Shown here: one piece after another, positions 8,580 to 16,713 of the stretch | How positions within the stretch are numbered: the first letter of the stretch is position 1 | Layout: every line of letters begins with the position of its first letter | Position numbers and translations under genes: made by a program | Assembly: GCF_001605895.1 (NCBI RefSeq) | Contig: NZ_LUAW01000014.1 | Coordinates: 112,627-176,626 of the forward strand | Length of the DNA: 64,000 nt | Source of the DNA: Acinetobacter pragensis | GTDB lineage: Bacteria; Pseudomonadota; Gammaproteobacteria; Pseudomonadales; Moraxellaceae | Direction of reading: 5' to 3' | Notes under the pieces: generated by a model | Database searches by the model: none | Told to the model about the DNA's origin: nothing | What the model saw: only the letters and a program-made list of their open reading frames with translations

Positions 8580-9413
8580 ATGAAAAAAGTCATTGTTGTG
8601 ATTGGCGCAGGCTCAATCGGACAAGCCATTGCACGGCGTGTGAGTGCAGGAAAGCATGTTCTGTTCGCGGATTTAAAACAAGAAAATGCCAATGCCGCGG
8701 CAAAAATATTAAGTGAAGCTGGCTTTGACGTGAGTGCCAGTCTTGTTGATGTGTCATCACGTGATTCGATTCACGCGCTTGTGCAGAGGGCTCGTGCATT
8801 AGGTGATATTGCAGGCGTGATTCATGCTGCAGGGGTATCGCCGTCACAAGCCACACCTGAGATTATTTTAAAAGTCGATTTATATGGCACCGCTGTTATT
8901 TTGGAAGAATTTGGTAATGTGATCAGTCCAGGCGGTTCTTGCATAGTGATTTCATCTCAATCTGGGCATCGCTTACCGGCTTTAACGCTTGAGCAAAACC
9001 ATATTCTAGCAACCACGCCTGCCGATGAATTGCTTGCTCAGCCGATGCTGAAATCCGGTGCATTTCAGGATTCATTGCATGCTTATCAGCTTTCCAAGCG
9101 TGGCAATGTATTAAGAGTAATGGCCGAAGCCGTCCGTTGGAGTAAACGTGGGGCGAGGGTGAACAGTATCAGTCCAGGCATCATCATGACTCCATTAGCC
9201 AAAGATGAATTAATGGGTCCACGGGGAGAGAGCTATCGCAGTATGTTGGCGCGCTCCCCAGCCGGGCGTGCAGGCACGCCCGATGAAGTTGCCGCCGTTG
9301 CGGCATTGTTGATGGGACCAGAAGGGACATTTAGTACGGGCAGTGATTTCCTGATGGATGGTGGTGTGACCGCTTCATATTGGTATGGAGAGCTTGCGCC
9401 CGCAGCATCTTAA
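8580..9413 (+). CDS. short-chain dehydrogenase/reductase
   Basis: Classical SDR fold, about 277 aa. The nucleotide-binding motif is slightly atypical (VIGAGSIGQAIARRV instead of TGxxxGIG). The catalytic serine lies in CIVISSQSGH and the YxxxK pair in AYQLSKRGNV; the NSISPGIIMTPLA and DGGVTASYWYGEL segments are typical C-terminal elements. A start at 8553 is open, but 8580 has TGAGGAGC directly upstream. There are 114 bp between the previous stop and this start. Neighbouring genes suggest a role in carbonyl or quinone reduction; the substrate cannot be read from sequence. Confidence 0.78.
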   Translation: MKKVIVVIGAGSIGQAIARRVSAGKHVLFADLKQENANAAAKILSEAGFDVSASLVDVSSRDSIHALVQRARALGDIAGVIHAAGVSPSQATPEIILKVDLYGTAVILEEFGNVISPGGSCIVISSQSGHRLPALTLEQNHILATTPADELLAQPMLKSGAFQDSLHAYQLSKRGNVLRVMAEAVRWSKRGARVNSISPGIIMTPLAKDELMGPRGESYRSMLARSPAGRAGTPDEVAAVAALLMGPEGTFSTGSDFLMDGGVTASYWYGELAPAAS

Positions 9414-9526
9414 ATTGAACAGTTTTTGCTTTATAGCAAATCACAAGACGTATTGAAGTGCGGTTTGAAATCAAGTGTCAGATGAAATTGTATTGATCAA
9501 TATAAGCTAATCTTTTGGAGAAAGTT

Positions 9527-10582
9527 ATGACGATACAGGTCTTAGGTTATGCAGCGCAGAATGAGTCAAGCACATTAGTTCCATTTAAGTTTGAACGCCG
9601 CGCTACTCGTGAAGATGATGTTGTTATTCAAGTCGAATATTGCGGGGTCTGTCATTCCGATTTGCATATGGCGCGAAATGATTGGGGCTTTACCCAATAT
9701 CCTGTTGTGCCGGGCCATGAAATTGTAGGCCGAGTCACTTCAGTAGGGGGTAAAGTCAGCAAATACAAAGTCGGTGATTTAGTCGGTATCGGCTGTATGG
9801 TGGATTCTTGCCGCACATGTTCTGCCTGTCAAAAGGACTTGGAACAATACTGCGAAGGCGGGCATACTCTGACCTATGGCGGCATTGATAGAATTGACCA
9901 GAGAATGACCTATGGCGGATATTCACAAACGCTGGTTTGCAGTGAAGATTTTGTACTCAAAGTACCTGAAAATTTAGATACTAAAGCTGTTCCGCCAATT
10001 CTTTGCGCAGGCATTACCACGTGGTCACCGCTGCGTCATTGGAATGTCGGCAAAGGTAGCAAAGTGGCGGTTGTAGGCCTCGGAGGCTTAGGGCATATGG
10101 CCATTAAACTGGCAAATGCGCTGGGTGCAGAGGTTACTTTATTTACGCGCTCTGCCAATAAAGAACAGGATGCAAAATCATTGGGTGCACATTATGTGGT
10201 TTTATCGACGGATGAGCATCAAATGCAAGCCGCGGCAAACCAGTTTGACTTAATTGTAGATACTGTGCCTTATGATCATGATTTGAAACCTTATATTCCA
10301 ACTTTGGCACTGAATGGAACAATTGTCTTAGTCGGTTATTTGGGTGATCTCAGCGCTAATTCAGTACCGATGATTATGGGACGTCGATCTATTGCCGGTT
10401 CAGTCATTGGCGGGATTAAAGAAACGCAGGAATTGCTCAACTTTTGTGGTGAACATAATATTGTGTCTGAAGTTGAAATGATTGATATGCAAAACATTAA
10501 TGATGCTTATGAACGAATGCTGAAAAGTGATGTGAAATATCGTTTTGTTATTGATATGCAGTCTATGGATAAAGTTGTTTAA
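9527..10582 (+). CDS. zinc-type NAD(P)-dependent alcohol dehydrogenase (YahK/CAD group)
   Basis: 351-aa medium-chain alcohol dehydrogenase. Catalytic zinc ligands are visible in CGVCHSDLHMARNDWG and GHEIVGRV, structural zinc cysteines in CMVDSCRTCSACQKDLEQYC, and the Rossmann motif in VVGLGGLGHMAIKLANALGA. These features match the cinnamyl-alcohol/YahK branch, usually NADPH-dependent aldehyde reductases with broad range. Start chosen at ATG 9527 with TTGGAG upstream. Last gene before a clear terminator at 10619, so it closes the AraC-controlled operon. It probably reduces toxic aldehydes to alcohols. Confidence 0.82.
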   Translation: MTIQVLGYAAQNESSTLVPFKFERRATREDDVVIQVEYCGVCHSDLHMARNDWGFTQYPVVPGHEIVGRVTSVGGKVSKYKVGDLVGIGCMVDSCRTCSACQKDLEQYCEGGHTLTYGGIDRIDQRMTYGGYSQTLVCSEDFVLKVPENLDTKAVPPILCAGITTWSPLRHWNVGKGSKVAVVGLGGLGHMAIKLANALGAEVTLFTRSANKEQDAKSLGAHYVVLSTDEHQMQAAANQFDLIVDTVPYDHDLKPYIPTLALNGTIVLVGYLGDLSANSVPMIMGRRSIAGSVIGGIKETQELLNFCGEHNIVSEVEMIDMQNINDAYERMLKSDVKYRFVIDMQSMDKVV

Positions 10583-10618
10583 ATATTCAAGATGTTCTTT
10601 CCTCTTTTATTGAACAGC

Positions 10619-10664
10619 CAGCATGATGAGATTGAGTTTATTAATGCCATCATGCTGTTTTATT
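10619..10664 (+). terminator. rho-independent terminator after the alcohol dehydrogenase
   Basis: CAGCATGATG (10619-10628) pairs with CATCATGCTG (10648-10657) and is followed by TTTTATT. It lies 36 bp past the stop codon of the alcohol dehydrogenase gene. Confidence 0.75.
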
Positions 10665-11335
10665 AAGCCTGATATATTTGATTTATGGGCTGAATAATGC
10701 TGAATGCTGAATAATTGAAATTAAATAATTCTAATCTGATCTTCCTGTATCAAAATCACACCTAAGTAGCCTTTCTCGATTCTAATTAACATTTAAATTT
10801 GATGCGTAATCAACCGATCTTTAATGTGCTTTTCTTTTGGGAGTGTTGACTACCTGATGTAATCAAATCGCAGCTGAATAGGCTAAGCAACTTGATAGAT
10901 GCCAATATTTGGAGAATCTTCAAAAAAGTGGCTGTAAAGAAGTCACAGTATCTTGAGTGAATAATTCACTGTTGAAATAGTGAAGAGGTTATTCTAAGGT
11001 TTCAAAACAATGTGACACTTGGACATCTTCTTCACGAATAAGAAACTGTTTAGACCCTGCACTTTAAATAAGTTTGTGCCCAGAAATGAAATGTGCTTCA
11101 ATTTTAGCGTACTACATTGTTTATTGTGACGGATACCATACGCTTCCTAAATTGTTAGCATTTCGGGACTGATTAATTCAAGAAACAAGGTCTAAATACA
11201 TATGAAAAGATTATTAAATTGGAAAATTAAATCTACAATAGTGTGTATTGGCAGAGTCCGACGAAGTACTCCTTGATTCAGAATAACCTACATTGTCAGC
11301 CTCTGAAACAAAGAGAATTAAAAAACTTTGTATTC
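10665..11335. other. AT-rich spacer, no gene recognised
   Basis: About 670 bp between the terminator and the convergent end of hcaG. Many stop codons in all frames, short direct repeats such as GCTGAATAATGCTGAATGCTGAATAA near 10690-10715, and no stretch recognised as a gene remnant. It marks the border between the AraC-controlled operon and the hca cluster. Confidence 0.6.
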
Positions 11336-13090
11336 TTATAATTTACAACTAAAATTATCGGCCAATTCCGAGTCACCTTGACCGTTATAACGCGCAATGT
11401 GCGGATATGGACAAAGTGGGCGTGTCCGGTTTGCCGACCAATCGGCAGGGAGTTCAGTATTTACTTGCCCACTGAGATTTGCTTCACCACGTGAACCCGC
11501 AACAATTCGGTCTGGAACTTGACCATATTCTACCCAATTGACCAAGACTGTTAGTGCATCAAATTGGTCGGTCGAGATACCACCACTAGAGTGGTTCATA
11601 CCTGGGACCCGAAAAAAACGGACAAAACTTGGAGCATTGCCAGATGTATTATTTTGATATTTTTGTAGTAATTTATCGTACCAGTTTTGAGTATCATCTA
11701 CAGAAAATACGCCATCAGCAGTACCTTGCACAACAATAATTTTGCCACCGCGTTGCTGTAACTGATCTAAATTTAATTCATCAGGTGGAAGCATGAACGA
11801 CATGGCACTTTCTTGATACGTTTCATTCGTTGCCGATAATTTTGCATAATCCATGTCAAAATTAAAACTGAAGGCAAATTGTCGAGAGTTCAACATCATG
11901 CTTGGATCTGGTGGAATCTGAAAAATAATCCCAACAGCCACAGGGTCACGCGCTGTACCGACAGAGGAATCAAACTTCCAATTGGCCCAATTACTGCCCA
12001 GTAGTCCCGGGTCGAAAGGTTGTGTGGCATACAGTACTTCACCTGTTGCATTGACGGGGCCGCGATAAATATTTGCGAGTACATCTAGTTGTTCTGTGCT
12101 TAAGCAACTTCCATCACGCTCAACTGCACACACAAGCACATCACGATGAATATCAAAAGCAGTGCGACAAGCTTCTACATCTTGGACTAGGCCATCGTTA
12201 ACACCATCTAAATCATCGCATTGATTTAAAATGGATTGTGCCAATAGTTTGCGTTCCGATAGCGTGAGTGCTGTACTCAAATCATTTTCATCCGTAGCCA
12301 CGCGGCGCAATTGTTGCGCGGTATATAGTTGAGCTGCAGCAGCACGTGGTAGATGGAAACCCGGCGTACTGGCGAGTATGCCATCATACTGATCACTTAA
12401 ACGTGTTGCTGCCATCATGGCATGCCGTCCACCGTTTGAGGTTCCACCTGCATAAGAACGGTCTGGCAATTTTCCATAAGCAGCTTGAATCAGATTTTTT
12501 GCCATGGGAGTGAGTTTGGTAATCGCACCGTAGCCATAGTCTATTCGAGCTTGCGGGTCTAATCCGAACAATGGATTTTGTGAAGCATTATGTCCAGCAT
12601 CGGATGAAATGACAGCAAAGCCATCATGCAGTGCATTGCTGAGAGGACCGCCGCTGCCCACTTGACCCGTTGCTGTGGCAATATTGCCATCAGTTCCGCC
12701 ATTACCTTGATAAAGAAAGCGACCATTCCAGTCCAGAGGTAAACGCATTTCAAAACCAATTTGATAGCTTTGCCCATCAACAGGGCTGATTCGCGGGTAC
12801 ATATAACCAGTAATGCGACAGTGTGCCGCAATGTCTTGACCTGCAACTTTTAAGCTGCCAGCTGTTTCTAAGTTTGCAGAAGTGATATGGGTGTGTGCAT
12901 ATTCAAATCCTTGTAAATCCCCGCATGCACCTTTTAAGTTGGTCCCAACGGCTGGAGAAAGTTGTGGAATTGTGGCTGTGGTTTGTGTCGTATTTGGGCT
13001 GTCATTATCGCTACAGGCCGAAAGGCCAACACATAAGGTCAATACACTTAACGGTATGAACCAATTTTTTTGTTTTAACTGCTTTTGCAT
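11336..13090 (-). CDS. hcaG: feruloyl/chlorogenate esterase HcaG (tannase family lipoprotein)
   Basis: 584-aa esterase of the tannase/feruloyl esterase family, expected to release hydroxycinnamic acids from plant esters such as chlorogenate. The N-terminus is a lipoprotein signal ending LTLCVGLSAC, so it should be membrane anchored. The nucleophilic serine is in YAGGTSNGGRHAMMAATR. The catalytic aspartate lies in VQGTADGVFSVDD and the histidine in VPGMNHSSGG. Paired cysteines (CDDLDGVNDGLVQDVEAC) mark the lid and calcium loop typical of the family. Last gene of the minus-strand hca block, as in Acinetobacter baylyi where HcaG has this role. Confidence 0.87.
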   Translation of the reverse strand: MQKQLKQKNWFIPLSVLTLCVGLSACSDNDSPNTTQTTATIPQLSPAVGTNLKGACGDLQGFEYAHTHITSANLETAGSLKVAGQDIAAHCRITGYMYPRISPVDGQSYQIGFEMRLPLDWNGRFLYQGNGGTDGNIATATGQVGSGGPLSNALHDGFAVISSDAGHNASQNPLFGLDPQARIDYGYGAITKLTPMAKNLIQAAYGKLPDRSYAGGTSNGGRHAMMAATRLSDQYDGILASTPGFHLPRAAAAQLYTAQQLRRVATDENDLSTALTLSERKLLAQSILNQCDDLDGVNDGLVQDVEACRTAFDIHRDVLVCAVERDGSCLSTEQLDVLANIYRGPVNATGEVLYATQPFDPGLLGSNWANWKFDSSVGTARDPVAVGIIFQIPPDPSMMLNSRQFAFSFNFDMDYAKLSATNETYQESAMSFMLPPDELNLDQLQQRGGKIIVVQGTADGVFSVDDTQNWYDKLLQKYQNNTSGNAPSFVRFFRVPGMNHSSGGISTDQFDALTVLVNWVEYGQVPDRIVAGSRGEANLSGQVNTELPADWSANRTRPLCPYPHIARYNGQGDSELADNFSCKL

Positions 13091-13122
13091 GATTGAAGTT
13101 CCATATCAAACAATGTTGTAGG

Positions 13123-13515
13123 TTAGGGGCTAAGTACCATAAAATTTGCAGTACTTCTGGCAATAAGTTTCTGGTTTTGCCATGCTTCGCTTTCAATGTT
13201 GAGAATGACTTTACCTTGCTTGGTAAAGCGACATTTGGTGAGTACCGTACCTACCAAGCAAGGGCGTAAAAAATCCATCGTGAGATTAATCGTGGTGGCT
13301 GGTGTCTGCTGATTGGCCAAATAGGTAAATAACCCCATCACATCATCCAACATGGCGCAGACCATGCCACCTTCTACGGTACCTCTGGGGTTGGTAAAGC
13401 TGTCCAGCGCGACATAACTAATTTCTAGTTCAGTATGGTCTGCATTCCATTGAATATTATGACCTCCGAGATGATGGTGAATGGGAGGTAGGGGTTCTAA
13501 AGTTTTCAGCGTCAT
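13123..13515 (-). CDS. PaaI-type hotdog thioesterase
   Basis: 130-aa single hotdog domain protein. The core NPRGTVEGGMVCAMLDDVMG matches the PaaI/HGG acyl-CoA thioesterase family (helix following a G-G-M turn). TINLTMDFLRPCLVGTV is the second family segment. The ATG at 13515 is preferred over TTG 13536 because AAGGA lies 9 bp upstream. It lies between the DUF3237 gene and hcaG. A likely role is hydrolysis of stalled hydroxycinnamoyl- or hydroxybenzoyl-CoA to recycle CoA, which would also lower the level of the thioesters sensed by HcaR. That role is inference. Confidence 0.78.
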   Translation of the reverse strand: MTLKTLEPLPPIHHHLGGHNIQWNADHTELEISYVALDSFTNPRGTVEGGMVCAMLDDVMGLFTYLANQQTPATTINLTMDFLRPCLVGTVLTKCRFTKQGKVILNIESEAWQNQKLIARSTANFMVLSP

Positions 13516-13569
13516 TTCGAAAGATCCTTGTTTCAAATGAAGAAAATAAAAATGAATGGGTTTGCCTGA

Positions 13570-14106
13570 TCACTGAAGCGTATAAGCATCATAAATTACA
13601 GCTTTACCTAAACGCATAGCGCTCCCTACGGCTACCGTTTGGTTCAGCCAAGCATATTTTGGTGAGCTGGTTTCAAATTGCATGGTGATTTTGAAATAGT
13701 ATTTGTTCGGATCGACCTATTGACCCTTTGCAAGTTGTTGCAAAACTTCGGCTGATCCATGTCGATAACCTTTGGTTTGAAGATAAATCAGTGCGCCATC
13801 TTCAGTTTCAAGTAGGTATCGAGTATCAATAATGGCGAGGCCTTTGCTATCGACAATTTGCCAATCTGCTCCGTTATTTAAAATACGGCCTTTGAGTTGT
13901 TTCCCTTGGAAGGTGCCACCTGTGATTGGAATAATGCGGCGTTTGCCACCATCACTGGTCATGCCAAGCTCCCAAACGGGTGCATTCAGATCGACGCTAA
14001 AAGTAGCCAGCGGTTTAAGATGAAGCGGTGGTGGTTGATTGTATGTTTCAGCTTGAGCGAAGCTGATAAAACTTAACCCAAACAACAGCACCAGAACTTT
14101 TTCCAT
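13570..14106 (-). pseudogene. exported DUF3237 protein interrupted by an amber codon
   Basis: An apparent 129-aa gene ends at TAG (13717-13719), but the same frame continues without a gap for 48 more codons to TGA at 13570-13572. The first part has a signal peptide (LFGLSFISFAQAE) and DUF3237 hallmarks (RRIIPITGGTFQGKQLKGR, NNGADWQIVD). The part after the stop reads VDPNKYYFKITMQFET, then SSPKYAWLNQTVAVG and AVIYDAYTL, which is the normal DUF3237 C-terminus. The intact protein would be about 177 aa with one residue replaced by the stop. The DUF3237 function is unknown. Located between the hcaE porin and the thioesterase; possibly the gene called hcaF in A. baylyi. Readthrough, sequencing error or real loss are all possible. 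Confidence 0.82.
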
Positions 14107-14158
14107 TAATTTATCCTCAAAAATTGGAGGTTCTGATCAATGCAGAACCTCCATTTGC

Positions 14159-15412
14159 TTATTTAAACTTCCATGTGTAATCAATATTGATACGTGTTTC
14201 GTTGGATGGTTTGATGTTGGCGGTAGAGAGCATATTATTGTCATACATGGCATAGCGTGCGCGTAAGCCCAGATTTTTAAACATGCCTGTTTGCACCGTA
14301 TAACCAATGTCAAAATCAGTTTCATGTTCTTTTAAATCGGTTCCACCCAAATTTGGCGCATAAATATTATCACCCGTGGTGTAACGGGTCATAAAGCGTA
14401 AACCTGGTACATAGTTTTTGAAGTCATATTCATAACGAAAGCTGTAAACACGCTCTTTGGGATTTAAAAATTCCGCTGGCCAAGTGTCGATCAGCAAGCC
14501 TGTTTCACCGCCTGTTAAGTAGGGAAATGCGGTGTCACCGCTATGATGAAAAGTCGCCAAAATAAACTTATGGTTTTGATGTTTATATTCAAAATAGGCA
14601 TGAATCAGATCATTATCCACCAAACCTGCTTTGGCTTGACCTTCATCACGGCTGCGGTAGTAGCGCAATTGTGAACTTAAATTATTGTTCTCATTGAACT
14701 GATGATTGTAGGTAACCCCAAACATGGATTGGTCATATAAATCTTCAACATTCATATAAAAACTGGTGAGTTTAGTATTGGGGATGAGTTGGTAATGTCC
14801 TCCCAAATAATAAAGTCCATCTGTCTCTGCACTTTTAAAGCGCCCATTTACACCTGATATTTTAATGTTTTCGTAATTGCTTGAATCACGATGATTGACC
14901 TTGTCGATATAAGCCGATTGAAAATCAAGGTTTGGAATATCTTTCGATTCTAACGAAATCCCACGATAGGTTTGTGGCAATAAACGGGCAGGCGAGGCAA
15001 CCAGTACAGGGTTCATTGGTCGAAGTGTTCCGACCTTTAACTCAGTTTTACTGATTTTAGATTTTCCTGTTACCCCAATTTCTCCATAACTTGATGCAGG
15101 TTCATTGGTCACAGTATCCCGCGGTAAGTTTCCCGTCCCAGCATAGTCTGCACTGGCATCCAGTTTAAACCCAGCCGTCGCTAATATATCTAGTCCAAAG
15201 CCAACAGTTCCTTCGGTATAACCTGAGTTGGCCTTTAAAATAAAACCTTGCGTCCAGTCTTTGGCGGCAGGATAAAAGGATTGTTCCTGATAATCGCGGT
15301 CAAAATAAAAGTTTCGGGTAGTTAAGTCGATACTGCTGTTGTCGATAAAATTACCGGCAAAAATTGGACTAGAGAGTAGAAGAGTGGAATACATCCATAG
15401 TTTAGTCTTCAT
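14159..15412 (-). CDS. hcaE: OprD-family porin HcaE
   Basis: About 417-aa outer-membrane specific porin of the OprD family. Signal peptide MKTKLWMYSTLLLSSPIFA, then the family start DLTTRNFYFDRDY and DWTQGFILKANSGYTEGT. The barrel ends in NETRINIDYTWKFK. Start ATG 15412 has a GGAAG site upstream; the longer frame to 15463 adds a non-signal stretch. It follows hcaD in the minus-strand hca block and should admit hydroxycinnamates or their glycosides through the outer membrane. Substrate is inferred from the operon. Confidence 0.86.
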   Translation of the reverse strand: MKTKLWMYSTLLLSSPIFAGNFIDNSSIDLTTRNFYFDRDYQEQSFYPAAKDWTQGFILKANSGYTEGTVGFGLDILATAGFKLDASADYAGTGNLPRDTVTNEPASSYGEIGVTGKSKISKTELKVGTLRPMNPVLVASPARLLPQTYRGISLESKDIPNLDFQSAYIDKVNHRDSSNYENIKISGVNGRFKSAETDGLYYLGGHYQLIPNTKLTSFYMNVEDLYDQSMFGVTYNHQFNENNNLSSQLRYYRSRDEGQAKAGLVDNDLIHAYFEYKHQNHKFILATFHHSGDTAFPYLTGGETGLLIDTWPAEFLNPKERVYSFRYEYDFKNYVPGLRFMTRYTTGDNIYAPNLGGTDLKEHETDFDIGYTVQTGMFKNLGLRARYAMYDNNMLSTANIKPSNETRINIDYTWKFK

Positions 15413-15499
15413 TGCATTTCTTCCTGAAATATCATTGTTGTTTTTGCATTGAGGTAGCTGCATTGCACTGCCTGAGTTTGTTTCAGTTTTTTAATAGAG

Positions 15500-16639
15500 T
15501 TATCGTCCGAGTATTTCCCGCGCGACAATTTCTTTCATAATTTCATTGGTACCACCGTAAATTTTTTGCACACGTGCATCGACAAAAAAGCGCGAAATTG
15601 GGTATTCCTGCATGTAGCCATAACCGCCAAACAGTTGCAGTAATTGATCAATCACATCGCATTGGGTATCGGTAATAAAGCATTTTAAAGCAGCAACATG
15701 GCTGACACTCAAAGTATTTCGACTGTATTGTTCCGCACATTGATCAACAAAAGCCTGAGCCGCTTTGGCCTTAATTTGTGTGTTGGCCAATACAAAACGC
15801 GTGTTTTGCATATGACTTAAAGGTTGACCAAAGGCTTTACGTTGCTGGACATAATCACTTGTGATTTCAATCGAACCTAAAATCGAACCTAAAGCCATCA
15901 TAGAAATACTTAAGCGTTCACGAGGTAACTCCTGCATCAGGTAGGCAAAACCTTGACCTTCTTCTCCCAATCGCTGGTTCTTAGGGACTTTGACCTGATC
16001 AAAAAATAACTCAGCAGTGTCTTGGGCATGGAGTCCAATTTTTTTTAAAGATCTGCCTTTTTCAACGCCATTTAAGCTAGCATCGACCAGTAACAAAGAG
16101 ATACCTTTTGCTCGAGCTTCAGGATTAGTCTTTGCCACCAAGACAATCAGGTCAGCATGTATCCCATTGGAAATAAAGGTTTTTGAACCATCCACCAAAT
16201 AATGGTCTTGATTCAGGATGGCTTGGGTGCGAATGGCTTGTAAGTCTGAGCCTGCATTGGCTTCGGTCATGGCAATGGCTGTCACGACTTCGCCTGTGAC
16301 CATTTTTGGTAGCCAATATTGCTTTTGTTCTTCACTACCTAAGTTTTGAATATATGGAGAAACCAGTTCATTTTGTCCACCGATTGCAACAGCTAAGGAG
16401 GTAAAACCTGCTTGCGCAGTTTCCTGTACCAGCATCAGAGAATAATGTACAGGGGCGCCATAACCGCCATATTCTTCAGGTACATCGACACATAAAAAGC
16501 CGTTTTCACCTAACTGGTTCCATAATTGTCTTGGAATCAAACATTCTTCTTCCCACTGCTCATAATGCGGTGCGACATATTCTTTTAGAAAGCGGCGATA
16601 GTTATCGCGAAACAGTTCAAATTCAGTATCTTGTTGCAT
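15500..16639 (-). CDS. hcaD: acyl-CoA dehydrogenase HcaD
   Basis: 379-aa FAD-dependent acyl-CoA dehydrogenase. N-terminal helical domain, the VTAIAMTEANAGSDLQAIRT flavin-contact motif, FISNGIHADL, and a C-terminal domain ending IYGGTNEIMKEIVAREILGR. The last motif is of the long-chain type, in which the catalytic glutamate lies on another helix. Within hca it is expected to oxidise saturated phenylpropanoyl-CoA esters (such as dihydrocaffeoyl-CoA) to the hydroxycinnamoyl-CoA used by HcaA. ATG 16639 with AAGG upstream is preferred over the longer frame. Electrons would pass to ETF, whose beta subunit gene begins at 63839. Confidence 0.87.
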   Translation of the reverse strand: MQQDTEFELFRDNYRRFLKEYVAPHYEQWEEECLIPRQLWNQLGENGFLCVDVPEEYGGYGAPVHYSLMLVQETAQAGFTSLAVAIGGQNELVSPYIQNLGSEEQKQYWLPKMVTGEVVTAIAMTEANAGSDLQAIRTQAILNQDHYLVDGSKTFISNGIHADLIVLVAKTNPEARAKGISLLLVDASLNGVEKGRSLKKIGLHAQDTAELFFDQVKVPKNQRLGEEGQGFAYLMQELPRERLSISMMALGSILGSIEITSDYVQQRKAFGQPLSHMQNTRFVLANTQIKAKAAQAFVDQCAEQYSRNTLSVSHVAALKCFITDTQCDVIDQLLQLFGGYGYMQEYPISRFFVDARVQKIYGGTNEIMKEIVAREILGR

Positions 16640-16713
16640 ACTTAACCTTTTTTTGGCAAAAGTAAGGGTAAAGCCCAAAATAAATTGAGCTTTTTTACTG
16701 TTATTTCAGTGGC

